This document shows positions 1 through 8,756 of a stretch of DNA of 64,000 bases, in pieces; the first letter of the stretch is position 1; every line of letters begins with the position of its first letter. The position numbers and the translations under genes are program-made. Origin of the DNA: Nibribacter ruber (lineage in GTDB: Bacteria; Bacteroidota; Bacteroidia; Cytophagales; Hymenobacteraceae). Below the pieces are notes generated by a model. It did no database searches. It was given only the letters and a program-made list of their open reading frames with translations, and was not told where the DNA came from. Location: contig NZ_CP047897.1 in the NCBI RefSeq assembly GCF_009913235.1, forward strand, positions 2,665,001 through 2,729,000, read 5' to 3'.

Positions 1-1566
1 GGAGGCCTTTTGCAGCTCCACTACCGCCTGGGGCGGCACCTGGTACTTCAGGCGGCCCGCCTCGTCATACACATAGTAGGTCTCCAGCCATGGAACCGAT
101 ACACCGTCTACCGTCTCGCCCAGTTGCTGTCTGGTCAGCACCCTCCTGCCCGATTTGTCCGAGAAGGACTGTAGCTTCTTGCCCTCCGCGTTGGTCACCT
201 CCTCCATCAGAAGGGAGTTGGCCGCATAAAAGGTGGAGCCGTCGCCGTCGGGCTTCCAGAAACGGACCTCGTTGGCCCCGTTCGTGTGAACCGCGGATGT
301 GGTGCTTTTCTGAGCCCAGGCCTCCCCCACGGGAATGCTTTTGAGGACTGCCCCGACAGGGGATTTCTCTCGTACGGTCTCAGACCATGGCCGGCTGTCC
401 TCCTTTATCTCGGGCGTCTCCGTGTCAGAAAGGTTCTTCACCCTGTAGAATTCCGACTGGGCGGCAAGGGCGCCCGTTTTCATGCGGCCGTCGCTTCCCT
501 GCACATAGGGCAGGTACTGTTTGGCCACTTCCCCGAAGGCGTCATAAGCTATCGGCTGCACGATATCCTTTCCGAGGGGGCTCGCCGTGATCGCCACCGA
601 CTGGATGGGCCTGCCGAGCCCGTCCAGGTAGGTGACCGACCGCCTGAATTTACTAGGGGCTAGCGATTTCGTGCCCTGAGCCGTTATGACTCCTTCCTCA
701 ATAATCTGGGTCGAGACGATCGCGTTGACCCCCTGGCGCCCGAGCCCATAGATCACCTTCGCCCACACCTTGGTCGGGGCGGAAAGACAGCCATTCTTCA
801 GTGCCCTGACCGCGTATTGCCGGTCACCCACCAGATGCCCTGTGCTGAAAGAAGGACCGGTCCCCAGGATATTGGAGGTGATCTCTCCGTACTGGTTGAC
901 CTCATACCAGTTGTACTCGCTGCCGTCCTGGTTCATCACCTGCAAGATCACCTCCCCGGCCTGCAGCCTGGACACGTCCGGCACGTCTGGAGCAGATGGA
1001 ACCGGGTTCACTACCACTGTCACCTGCTTCGTATCTGAACAATTCCCTGAGTATCCTGTGACCGTATAAGTGGTGGTCACGGACGGGCTGACGGTAAAGG
1101 AGGGGCCCGAGCCATAGACACCGCCGCCGCTCCAGTATATGTCCGTGGCCCCGCTGGCGCCCAATACGACGGATCCGCCCTGGCATATGGTAGAGCTGCT
1201 CTGTGTCACCACAAGGCTGGCGGGCTGCTGGACCGTCTCCTCGTAATAGGCGGAGGAGAAGCCATGCTCCCCGAAACAGCCCGTGGCATCCACGTAGATT
1301 GATCCGAAAGAGGAGTTCCATTGCACTTCAATGGAACTCCCATAGTTGTTAATTATCTCTCCACCGCTCACAGACCAATAATAGGCGCTACAGTTGGCTC
1401 CGTCCCCGCTCACGTAATAGTACTGGGTCCCCTGCGCGCACGCGCCGCCATAGGGACCCACTATGTAGAAATCAGTCTGGGCAATGGCCTTTTCAGAGAC
1501 AAGCGTGAAGAGGAAGAATGAAAGAAGAAGTAAAAATTTTCGGCTGGAGATTTTTGAAGAGGGCAT
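1..1566 (-). CDS. RHS-repeat protein with DUF6443 region, N-terminal part (runs off window start)
   Basis: I translated this minus-strand frame directly: it is open from an ATG at 1566-1564 to base 1, giving 522 residues with no stop. The N-terminus has a signal peptide (KFLLLLSFFLFTLVSEKAIA, then QTDFY). Ig-like Ser/Thr/Gly-rich segments with paired Cys follow. The motif LDGLGRPIQSVAITASPLGK and then AYDAFGEVAKQYLPYV are hallmarks of the DUF6443 region that precedes YD/RHS repeats in Bacteroidota; YYVYDEAGRLKYQVPP begins the repeats. The rest, including any C-terminal toxin domain, lies outside the window. It starts 53 bases after the stop of the gene at 1620-5762, so the two probably form an operon. 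A secreted or surface role is inferred. What effector domain it carries, if any, is unknown. Confidence 0.85.
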   Translation of the reverse strand, partial: MPSSKISSRKFLLLLSFFLFTLVSEKAIAQTDFYIVGPYGGACAQGTQYYYVSGDGANCSAYYWSVSGGEIINNYGSSIEVQWNSSFGSIYVDATGCFGEHGFSSAYYEETVQQPASLVVTQSSSTICQGGSVVLGASGATDIYWSGGGVYGSGPSFTVSPSVTTTYTVTGYSGNCSDTKQVTVVVNPVPSAPDVPDVSRLQAGEVILQVMNQDGSEYNWYEVNQYGEITSNILGTGPSFSTGHLVGDRQYAVRALKNGCLSAPTKVWAKVIYGLGRQGVNAIVSTQIIEEGVITAQGTKSLAPSKFRRSVTYLDGLGRPIQSVAITASPLGKDIVQPIAYDAFGEVAKQYLPYVQGSDGRMKTGALAAQSEFYRVKNLSDTETPEIKEDSRPWSETVREKSPVGAVLKSIPVGEAWAQKSTTSAVHTNGANEVRFWKPDGDGSTFYAANSLLMEEVTNAEGKKLQSFSDKSGRRVLTRQQLGETVDGVSVPWLETYYVYDEAGRLKYQVPPQAVVELQKAS

Positions 1567-1619
1567 CTTAGCTCTTGATGATTGTAAAGATTCTGGAAGT
1601 TGGATCTTACCGGCTGTTT

Positions 1620-4600
1620 CTATTGGCTGCATGGTCTCTGGCTGTAACTTGCAGTAAAGTGCCACACAGTTGAATAATTTGCTCTTCCAGCTGAGCCCAC
1701 CCTGACCACGCAGCGTATGGCATAGCTCGTTTTGTTGAAGGCGGTCGAGGCTGAGAATGTACTTCCGGTTGCACCGAGTATATCTGGGAAGGTTTTCCCG
1801 CCATCTATGCTCTTCTGCCATTGGTAGGTGATGGTGGCGCCTGCAGGGTGGCCGGTGACCCCAGTGATGCTGTAGGTCGTGGCAGTCGTAGAGGGATTGT
1901 TACCAATACCACAGGGATGCTGCACCGGAGCATTTATTCCGCACAGGTCGATCTCCGACGGACCCGTTACGCAGTAGCTTAAACTCAACGCTTGTTCATA
2001 GACGGTGATTGACTTCACCAGAGTCACCTGCCCATGGTTAGGGGTTATGACCGTTACGGTAACCGGATACCCAAACTCCTTAATGGTAAGGTTGGATGAG
2101 CTTTCAGAGGTGTTTTGGAACACATGGCTCATCTGGGCGCCCCCCCAGACGTCACCTGTCCCGTCTCCAAAGTTCCATTTGTACTGGTAACCATCCCCCA
2201 CCTCGCAGGACGTGACTTTGAAAATAACGGGGGTCACCGTGACGTAATCCTGGTATTTAATTGCGGCTGAGTTGGGGACTGCCTCCAGCTCCGCCGAGAT
2301 GTTGGACTTCTGGTCCCATAACAGCTTCTCCTGAACCGTCCTTATCTGGTCCCTGTGGTCCCGCTCATACAGCAGGTTGCCTAAGCGGTCATACTCCCTG
2401 GAGGCGAACCGCCCGTTCATGTCCGTCTGACGAACCAGCTGCCCCGCCGGGTTGAACGCACTGGTTGCAACCTGGGCGGTGGCCGGCCAGAAGGTCAGGT
2501 CATCGATCAGGACCTCCTGTGCATCCACCGACTCCAGCTCGAAGGTCACCGTGCCGGAGAGCCCTGCCACGGAGATCGGGTTCACCTCCACCATCTGCCA
2601 GTCCCCGCCCTGGTAGGCGACGGCCACCGGTGCAAGCACCTGACCGTTTGAGCTTTTAAGATGTATGCGCAGGCTACCGGGTGCGCTGGCCTTCACCCAG
2701 GCGCGGAACCTATAAGCAGGATGTGCGCCTACCGACAGGTTCTGCCACATCTTCTGACCCTGGGTAAGTTTCTTAACAGAAAGTCCCTGTCCCCGGCCTT
2801 CCACCAATACACCGTTTCCGCCGAGCCCATACCTAGAGCCTGACTCGAACCCGTCGTGGAGGACCTCGTTCGCCTGGGCACCGACGATTGACAAGGTTGG
2901 CAGCGTCCCGCCGTGGGACAGGTGGGTAGCCTGGACCCGGCCGGCGCCTTTTCTACTGCTAACGCCTAAGGGTTGGAAGTCATCGTCATATCCTATGTTT
3001 CGGCTCTGCTCAAGGTAACTCGGATTTGCGTCCGGCGTGAACCCGGGCCCCTGGTTGGACCGGCGGAAGGTAGCCGTCGGGAGTGCCGGGTTGAAGCTGT
3101 GAACGGAGCTCGCCAGCGGGTAGGGCTTCCCGAAGAAGGAATACCTCACCAGCGTAGCCTGCGACACCTTCTCCACTCCGTCCCCGCCTTTCACCGTCTG
3201 CACCACCTCCACCGGGGTACCTAACTGGTTGGCAGTTTTCAGGGCCAGGATGGCCTTCTCCTCCTCATTGGTGGTGGAGGTGCTGATGGAATAGTCCTTG
3301 GGGTAGTAGAAATAGCTTTTGACCTCCGAGTTATCACTGGCAATGGAACTGGTGCTTGCCAAAAGCCTGCCCCCGTAGGTGTACTTTTTGGAGGTCGTGA
3401 CGCTGGCGCTGTGATTCGGTCCGACGAACAGGGTCTCCCTCTCCTCAGAGAGCGCGCTTGCAACCTGCGTGTTCAGGACGTATTTGGCATAGGCGAAAGC
3501 CTGCGGGGCCGCTGACGAGACGGTGGTGTACCGGTTTCTCACCTCGTCGTATTGCTGGTAGGTCACGCAGGTGGGCAACGGTTCCGCCACCACGCCATAT
3601 ACTGGCAAAGCGGAGCCGGCCGGTAGGCGGGTGTAGAAGTACTCCTTCATGGAAACGGGTTCCGCCGGTTTGTTCAGCGCCGGCTCGGCCTCCGTGAACA
3701 TGCTCACCTTGGTGAGAAGCCCCCTTTCAAAGTCATAGTTAGGGGAAGGGGCGAATGGGAAAGTATAGGGTCCGCCCCCCATGGCCCCGATGTCGGGGCA
3801 GAGGCTTGAGCCGGTGCTGTTGTCAAACGTCAAAGCAAGGGAGGAGGAAGTCTCTTTCCAGTCAGCCGTCGGCGCTCCTCCCCAGGCCCCCGCCACGCGG
3901 TACTCATACTCCGTCCGGCCCTTCCCGGCGACACGCTCGGTCACCTTGCTGTACACCACGGCGCCGGTCTCCAATCCGTTGGGTTTCGACAGGTCGGACT
4001 CCGAGCGCACCAGAAGCATGTCCCAAAGACTCACCTCGGTGCGGGCCCCGGCGCTCACCTCGTTGCGCAACTGGTTGTAGGTCTTCCCGGTGGCTTCAAG
4101 TGACCCAATCCCCCTATAAAAGCCCGTGGGAATGGTGAACTGCGGCATGGTGATCAATACCCCGCTGGTAGCCCCGCTGGAAGACTCGTATTGATACTCC
4201 TTCGTAAGCACTTGGCTGTCATTGCCAAGTCCCTCTTTCATGCTTATCCTATGAATCCTGATCCCTGCGCCCTCTTTGAAGCCGCTGCCCCAGACGAACC
4301 GGTTAGGCTGGTACTCGAAATCGATCGAGCCACCTGAAGGTAGCACGACGCTCTTCAAGGTTCCGATGTCCGTCTTGGAACCGTCCGCGGCCCGGTCGGC
4401 TCCGGCCAGCACCACCTGCTGGCCGGCGTACGCAGGCAAGGGAATGGTCTGGTACCTGCGCTCCGCGGCTTCGCTCGGGTACACGTAAAGTTTTGGCCTC
4501 AGCGTGAGGTTGGATGATCCGAAGAACCCCCAGAGGTCCACCGACTTTGACCCGGCTGCCGGGAATAAGGAGGGATCTTTGTACACGAACCTGTAGGGCG

Positions 4601-5762
4601 GGTTCTTCTGGCAGTCATTCTCCTCCGTCACGGCGCTCAGGTAGAACAGTCCGTTCGTCTCCTTCGTGGCATAGTCATACTCCAACAGGATCTTCCGCAA
4701 CAGAACCTCGGTGGCGCCGCTTTTATAGTAGTGGCCTATCTCCCTGTTATCTATGAATTTGACGATGCTGCTTCCCCCACTGATCGAGAGGAGTTTCCTT
4801 TTGTAGACCCTGGTCGTGAGGGTGTATTCACCCACCCCTTCGCAGGAGGCCTGTGAGACGCAGTTGACGTGCATCTTCTCCGCCTTCGTGTTATACTCAG
4901 GGTCCAGTGAGCTAGCCGGTGCGTAGGCGTAGGCTGCGATCTCCCTTTTGGTGGGGGAATATATCTTGGCTAGGCGCCAGGAGGAGTTATAGCTGGTGGC
5001 GATGCCGTAGTTCCTGTAGTCATAGGCCATGTATTGGACCGTCCCTGGGTTCCCGGAGAGGGAGCTGGAGGCCGTGCTGGACCGCTCGGCCTCACTGAAA
5101 TGGTACTCGTACCCATTGTCGCTTTTTACCACGAAGGAGGTGATCTCCCCGGTGGCCGAACGGGCATAGGTAATCTGAAGTTCCTGGCCAGACAGCACCC
5201 GGATGTTCTTGCTGTTGTCATAGACGAAGGTGGCCGAAAGCCCCGGTGCGCTGACCGAGTAGACGTCCGGCTCAGAGTCGTAAAGGGGAACCGAGCTTTG
5301 CCACGTGCTCCCCCAGTTGTTGGTGACCGTGTTCCAGATGGATCCCGTGCTCGCGCAAGAGGAGGCCGTCGACTGGATGAAGGGCGATACTTTCTCCGCG
5401 CCGCCCTCCAGCCAGCCGCGCCGTGAATCGACGCTCGTCGGCTTCATGTCATCCGGAAGGCCCATGACGACCCTGGAGATCTGTCCCGTCCCATAGAGCG
5501 ACCAGCCTATCCCGTATTCGTCCGGCGTCTGGCCGACCATGACGCCGCTGGCGGTGTAGCTGAGGCCGATGCTCACTGGGATACCCTCTGTGGAGATTGT
5601 GGTTAAGGGTATAGCATACCCCATGGTGCCCGTCTGGTGGTCGACTGACACATTGGGCTGGGAGAGGCCTGAAAAGGAATGGGACAGCAATAGTAAAACT
5701 AACGCGGGAAACTTACGTAATAGCATTGGGATAAGAATATTATGCAAGTTCCCACTTTGCAT
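1620..5762 (-). CDS. Large secreted RHS/YD-like protein with carbohydrate-binding-like and PKD domains
   Basis: Open frame of 1380 residues. An ATG at 5762 has an AGGAG-like sequence just upstream; an internal ATG at 5726 would give a tighter signal peptide (MLLRKFPALVLLLLSHSFSG). The first ~900 residues resemble the N-terminal part of Bacteroidota RHS proteins (for example VDHQTGTMGYAIPL, GIGWSLYGTG). Around residues 990-1100 is a jelly-roll-like carbohydrate-binding segment (DGFESGSRYGLGG to VLIDDLTFWPA). YD repeats follow (AFNPAGQLVRQTDMNGRFAS, REYDRLGNLLYERDHRDQ), then a PKD domain (YKWNFGDGTGD) and a C-terminal Ig-like segment. It is encoded just ahead of the DUF6443 protein. A secreted or surface role, perhaps adhesion or part of a polymorphic-toxin pair, is inferred. 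No catalytic motif is visible. Confidence 0.8.
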   Translation of the reverse strand: MQSGNLHNILIPMLLRKFPALVLLLLSHSFSGLSQPNVSVDHQTGTMGYAIPLTTISTEGIPVSIGLSYTASGVMVGQTPDEYGIGWSLYGTGQISRVVMGLPDDMKPTSVDSRRGWLEGGAEKVSPFIQSTASSCASTGSIWNTVTNNWGSTWQSSVPLYDSEPDVYSVSAPGLSATFVYDNSKNIRVLSGQELQITYARSATGEITSFVVKSDNGYEYHFSEAERSSTASSSLSGNPGTVQYMAYDYRNYGIATSYNSSWRLAKIYSPTKREIAAYAYAPASSLDPEYNTKAEKMHVNCVSQASCEGVGEYTLTTRVYKRKLLSISGGSSIVKFIDNREIGHYYKSGATEVLLRKILLEYDYATKETNGLFYLSAVTEENDCQKNPPYRFVYKDPSLFPAAGSKSVDLWGFFGSSNLTLRPKLYVYPSEAAERRYQTIPLPAYAGQQVVLAGADRAADGSKTDIGTLKSVVLPSGGSIDFEYQPNRFVWGSGFKEGAGIRIHRISMKEGLGNDSQVLTKEYQYESSSGATSGVLITMPQFTIPTGFYRGIGSLEATGKTYNQLRNEVSAGARTEVSLWDMLLVRSESDLSKPNGLETGAVVYSKVTERVAGKGRTEYEYRVAGAWGGAPTADWKETSSSLALTFDNSTGSSLCPDIGAMGGGPYTFPFAPSPNYDFERGLLTKVSMFTEAEPALNKPAEPVSMKEYFYTRLPAGSALPVYGVVAEPLPTCVTYQQYDEVRNRYTTVSSAAPQAFAYAKYVLNTQVASALSEERETLFVGPNHSASVTTSKKYTYGGRLLASTSSIASDNSEVKSYFYYPKDYSISTSTTNEEEKAILALKTANQLGTPVEVVQTVKGGDGVEKVSQATLVRYSFFGKPYPLASSVHSFNPALPTATFRRSNQGPGFTPDANPSYLEQSRNIGYDDDFQPLGVSSRKGAGRVQATHLSHGGTLPTLSIVGAQANEVLHDGFESGSRYGLGGNGVLVEGRGQGLSVKKLTQGQKMWQNLSVGAHPAYRFRAWVKASAPGSLRIHLKSSNGQVLAPVAVAYQGGDWQMVEVNPISVAGLSGTVTFELESVDAQEVLIDDLTFWPATAQVATSAFNPAGQLVRQTDMNGRFASREYDRLGNLLYERDHRDQIRTVQEKLLWDQKSNISAELEAVPNSAAIKYQDYVTVTPVIFKVTSCEVGDGYQYKWNFGDGTGDVWGGAQMSHVFQNTSESSSNLTIKEFGYPVTVTVITPNHGQVTLVKSITVYEQALSLSYCVTGPSEIDLCGINAPVQHPCGIGNNPSTTATTYSITGVTGHPAGATITYQWQKSIDGGKTFPDILGATGSTFSASTAFNKTSYAIRCVVRVGSAGRANYSTVWHFTASYSQRPCSQ

Positions 5763-6350
5763 AGTCTCTCCTAGGGAAAACTTACATTTTTTATATCTAA
5801 AATTATAATGATATAAATTATAATTTTATAGCTATCATATGTCTCTAGAATCATATTCCCCTCTTATATATCTATATATTTTGCTATAAATCCTAATTAG
5901 TAACATTGCATCTATTGGACCATTTCCTCTATCTCAATAGAGATTAACTCGGCCTCCTTCTTTTATATTAAGACCAATATTTCTAACGTCTGTGAGATTG
6001 ACCACAGTTAGAGGATTAAACATAAGAAATTGAGGAACAGCCATACCGAAACCTAGGGCTTATTACTCAGCACATTACTTTATTAGCCTATAACGGCTCT
6101 TATGTAAAATACGAAGGCCCAATAGTTTTCCTTATTTTACATAAGAGCCGTTATGAGATTGTTGAAATCTTTCTAACAACAACAATTCATATCAATTATC
6201 CATACTTATAATGACTGAGTTGTATAACTTTTGACAAAGATTATATAACAGTGTATGACAGAATTGTTTATACTTTTGTGAAAAGAAGCTGACTAGATTG
6301 ACAACCCTTCCAGGTAGTTAACGTTTTGGCACTGATACTTATCCAGCCGA
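5763..6350. other. AT-rich intergenic region without a supported gene
   Basis: About 590 bases, clearly richer in A and T than both flanks. It separates the minus-strand RHS genes from the plus-strand metal-resistance genes. I see no protein-like frame. The only clear structure is the perfect inverted repeat at 6090-6154, listed separately. The upstream signals of the RHS operon and of the gene at 6351 must lie here. Confidence 0.6.
6090..6154. repeat. 22-bp perfect inverted repeat with 21-bp spacer
   Basis: The left arm 6090-6111 and right arm 6133-6154 are exact reverse complements (core CGGCTCTTATGTAAAAT on the left). Arms this long with this spacing could be a recombination site for a tyrosine recombinase, a transposon end pair, or a transcription terminator. 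There is no long T-run after it, which argues mildly against a plain terminator. Its place at the switch from RHS genes to metal genes fits an integration footprint, but that is inference. Confidence 0.6.
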
Positions 6351-6746
6351 ATGACCTTACTGCAGAGATTCCTACACCTAAGCCTGATCGTTGCCATCTC
6401 AATGGCGTCGATGGGGTTCCGCGTGGCCGGGTCTCAGTGCGCTGGGGGCAACAGTGTTGAGATAGGCTTTTTCGCGGAACCAAGCTGCTGCTGCAAAAAG
6501 GGTTCGAAAGGCCCGATGAAGTCTTGTGAAGATTTCTCCTGTGTGATGCCCCGCGGGGCAATGGCCCAAAGTAATTTCAACTCTCCCACCCAACAGATTG
6601 CCCAAGTAGCGAATGATCCGGCGGGCTTTCCAAGCTTTGCCGAAGCCATCCGTCCGGTTATCCTGGAATCAATTCCCCATGTCACCCTGCCCCCGCCCAT
6701 CTCCGGGCGAGACATCGGCATCCTGCACCAGACTTTCCTTATTTGA
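6351..6746 (+). CDS. Small secreted Cys-rich protein, HYC_CC_PP-like
   Basis: 131 residues with an N-terminal signal peptide (LLQRFLHLSLIVAISMASMG). The mature part has a Cys cluster (SCCCKKG, then CEDFSC) and a C-terminal TLPPPISGRDIGILHQTFL. This Cys pair plus PP arrangement matches, from memory, the small Bacteroidota exported family named for HYC, CC and PP motifs, often next to heavy-metal efflux genes. Here it precedes the HMBD lipoprotein and the Cus operon. The Cys residues suggest periplasmic metal binding, but no function is established. The family assignment is moderate; that it is a real secreted protein is likelier. Confidence 0.6.
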   Translation: MTLLQRFLHLSLIVAISMASMGFRVAGSQCAGGNSVEIGFFAEPSCCCKKGSKGPMKSCEDFSCVMPRGAMAQSNFNSPTQQIAQVANDPAGFPSFAEAIRPVILESIPHVTLPPPISGRDIGILHQTFLI

Positions 6747-7070
6747 TTTCCTTTCTTTTTAGAAGCCGCGCCTAACCTTTCCATTGGGCTGCCTTCTATC
6801 CTGTAAATTCGATTCAGCGATCTAGATCAGAGCGATTGGCTTCCTTTGTCCAATATGTAACCTGACGTTTGAAGGCGTTGCTTTTACCCTCGCCTCTAAG
6901 GGGCAATGCTATCCTGATTCCGAAATTTACTGCCTTATCAACCTTGCCAGATAGAGCCCCTCAGCTCAGAAACACTGAGGCTGACTCTTGTCTATTTTTA
7001 TTGTTTGCAGAGCGCTTTTGGGCCCTGTAGGCTAAGTCTGTGTTTTTTAAACTTCAAACCATACCTTTTT

Positions 7071-7352
7071 ATGAAATCTCTGAAAGTAACCTTTGCATTT
7101 GCCTTCTTCGGCTTGACTTTATTCTCATCATGCAACAACTCTGGAACTGAGCAGAAAACAGCCGAGGGAACAACCTCAGAGGCGCAGGTGGCGGGCGTTA
7201 CCTACACATGCCCCATGCACCCGGAAGTGGTGAGCGATGTGAAGGGAAAATGCCCTAAGTGCGGCATGTTCCTGGAAGAGGTGAAGCCAGGCGAAAAGCT
7301 GGATTCTGCCGCCGCCGCTCAACAGCACCATGAGGGCGAAGAGCAACACTAA
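7071..7352 (+). CDS. Heavy-metal-binding-domain lipoprotein
   Basis: I chose the ATG at 7071 because it gives a clean lipoprotein signal (KVTFAFAFFGLTLFSSC, lipobox ending at Cys); the earlier start at 7005 adds a non-signal-like stretch. The mature protein carries one heavy-metal-binding domain: YTCPMHPEVVSDVKGKCPKCGMFLEEV. This short Cys/Met/His motif also occurs at the N-terminus of CusB-type adaptors, here in both adaptor genes downstream. The tail is His-rich (HHEGEEQH). It sits 123 bases before cusA and is likely a periplasmic copper- or silver-binding accessory. It ends just before the 38-bp palindrome at 7404. Confidence 0.8.
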   Translation: MKSLKVTFAFAFFGLTLFSSCNNSGTEQKTAEGTTSEAQVAGVTYTCPMHPEVVSDVKGKCPKCGMFLEEVKPGEKLDSAAAAQQHHEGEEQH

Positions 7353-7403
7353 TCGCTTATGGTTTAATGGTTAAACCGTAAGGTGAGACCAAAGCGTTTA
7401 TGC

Positions 7404-7441
7404 CGTTTTTGGGCTGTTTTCTGTAAAACAGCCCAAAAACG
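7404..7441. repeat. 38-bp dispersed palindrome, copy 1
   Basis: The arms CGTTTTTGGGCTGTTTT (7404-7420) and its exact reverse complement (7425-7441) are separated by 4 bases. This is the most perfect of eleven copies in the window (see the finding on this family). It lies between the HMBD lipoprotein and cusA and could act as a hairpin that attenuates or protects transcripts. Confidence 0.85.
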
Positions 7442-7475
7442 CAAAACCGTCAATGCCAAATAACTTACCTATTTT

Positions 7476-8756
7476 ATGATTGGCAAATTAATTTCCTTTT
7501 CCCTCCGCAACCGGATGATTGTGTTGCTCATTGCGGCAGGCATGTTCGGTTGGGGGGCTTATTCAGTCACCACCAGTAAGGTGGACGCCATCCCTGACTT
7601 ATCTGAGAACCAGGTGATCGTGTTCACCGAGTGGATGGGCCGAAGCCCTCAGATCATAGAGGACCAGGTCACGTACCCGCTGGTCACCAACCTGCAGGGC
7701 ATGCCGCAGGTCAAGTATGTGCGGGGCGTCTCCATGTTCGGGATGAGCTTCATCTATATCATCTTTGATGATAAAACAGACATCTACTGGGCCCGGGAAC
7801 GGGTGCTGGAGCGGCTCAACTACGCCAACCGCCTGTTGCCCGAAGGGGCCATCCCAACCCTGGGACCGGACGGTACCGGCGTGGGGCATATTCTCTGGTA
7901 CACCCTAGACGCGCAAGGCATGGACCTGGGCGAACAGCGGGCGGTGCAGGACTGGTATGTGAAGTTCGCACTGCAGAACGTGCCGGGCGTAAGTGAGATA
8001 GCCTCCTTCGGAGGTTTTCAGAAGCAGTACCAAATCACCATTGACCCAAATAAACTTACCTATTACAACCTATCCGTGCCGCAGGTGATGGCCGCCGTGC
8101 GGGCCAACAACAATGAAAGCGGGGGGCGCAAGTTTGAGATGAGCGACATTGGCTACATCATTAAAACCACGGGCTATCTACAGTCCATGGAAGAGATAGA
8201 GAGCATTCCCATCACCACCCAAAATACCATACCTGTGAGCGTGCGTGACGTGGCCACCGTGCAGATGACGGGCGAGAGCCGACTGGGTATTTTTGACCTG
8301 AACGGCGAGGGTGAGGCCGTGGGCGGTATTGTGGTGATGCGCTACGGTGAGAATGCCGAGGAGGTGATCAGGAACGTCAAAGCCAAGATGGAAGAGGTCT
8401 CAGCAGGTCTGCCCAAAGGCGTCAAGTTCAACATCGTCTATGACCGCAGCGGGCTCATCAATGAATCCGTCGATTCTATCAAGACCACCTTGATAGAAGA
8501 GATGCTGGTGGCCTCGGCCATTGTGTTCCTGTTCCTTTTCCATTGGCGCAGTGCCCTCATCATCATCATTCAACTGCCGCTTTCCATTGCCATCGGTTTT
8601 ATCCTGCTGAACGCCTTTGACATCACCTCCAACATCATGTCCCTGACAGGCATTGCCCTATCTATAGGCGTGATCGTCGACGATGCGATTGTGATGGTAG
8701 AAAACGCATACCGGCACCTAGCCGATGCCCAAATAGAAGAAGAGAACCATGGATAA
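7476..8756 (+). CDS. cusA: CusA-type RND efflux pump, N-terminal part (frame-broken)
   Basis: 426 residues equal to the first part of a CusA/CzcA-family (HME-RND) proton-driven pump of the inner membrane. It has TM1 (LIAAGMFGWGAYSV), the first periplasmic porter domain, and TM2-TM4 ending in IGVIVDDAIVMVENAYRHL. The TM4 signature is of the CusA (monovalent Cu+/Ag+) kind, not the DFGxxVDG...E kind seen in the CzcA at 28000. The frame stops right after TM4, and the rest of the pump continues in another frame from 8749. Removing one of the two G at 8751-8752 would join them as ENHDNKTRLSIIEKASKQ, which reads like an uninterrupted family member. So the cause is a one-base insertion or a sequence error, unless the two halves are made separately. 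Confidence 0.85.
   Translation: MIGKLISFSLRNRMIVLLIAAGMFGWGAYSVTTSKVDAIPDLSENQVIVFTEWMGRSPQIIEDQVTYPLVTNLQGMPQVKYVRGVSMFGMSFIYIIFDDKTDIYWARERVLERLNYANRLLPEGAIPTLGPDGTGVGHILWYTLDAQGMDLGEQRAVQDWYVKFALQNVPGVSEIASFGGFQKQYQITIDPNKLTYYNLSVPQVMAAVRANNNESGGRKFEMSDIGYIIKTTGYLQSMEEIESIPITTQNTIPVSVRDVATVQMTGESRLGIFDLNGEGEAVGGIVVMRYGENAEEVIRNVKAKMEEVSAGLPKGVKFNIVYDRSGLINESVDSIKTTLIEEMLVASAIVFLFLFHWRSALIIIIQLPLSIAIGFILLNAFDITSNIMSLTGIALSIGVIVDDAIVMVENAYRHLADAQIEEENHG

Noticed and set aside
902-1321. Long minus-strand frame of 139 codons inside the first gene
   Set aside because: It lies in another frame of the RHS/DUF6443 gene, which I could translate fully over 1-1566; the alternative has Arg/Gly-rich junk composition.
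8749-8756. Programmed frameshift in cusA
   Set aside because: There is no slippery heptamer before the break (sequence AACCATGGATAA), so a recoding site is unlikely; a one-base change is simpler.
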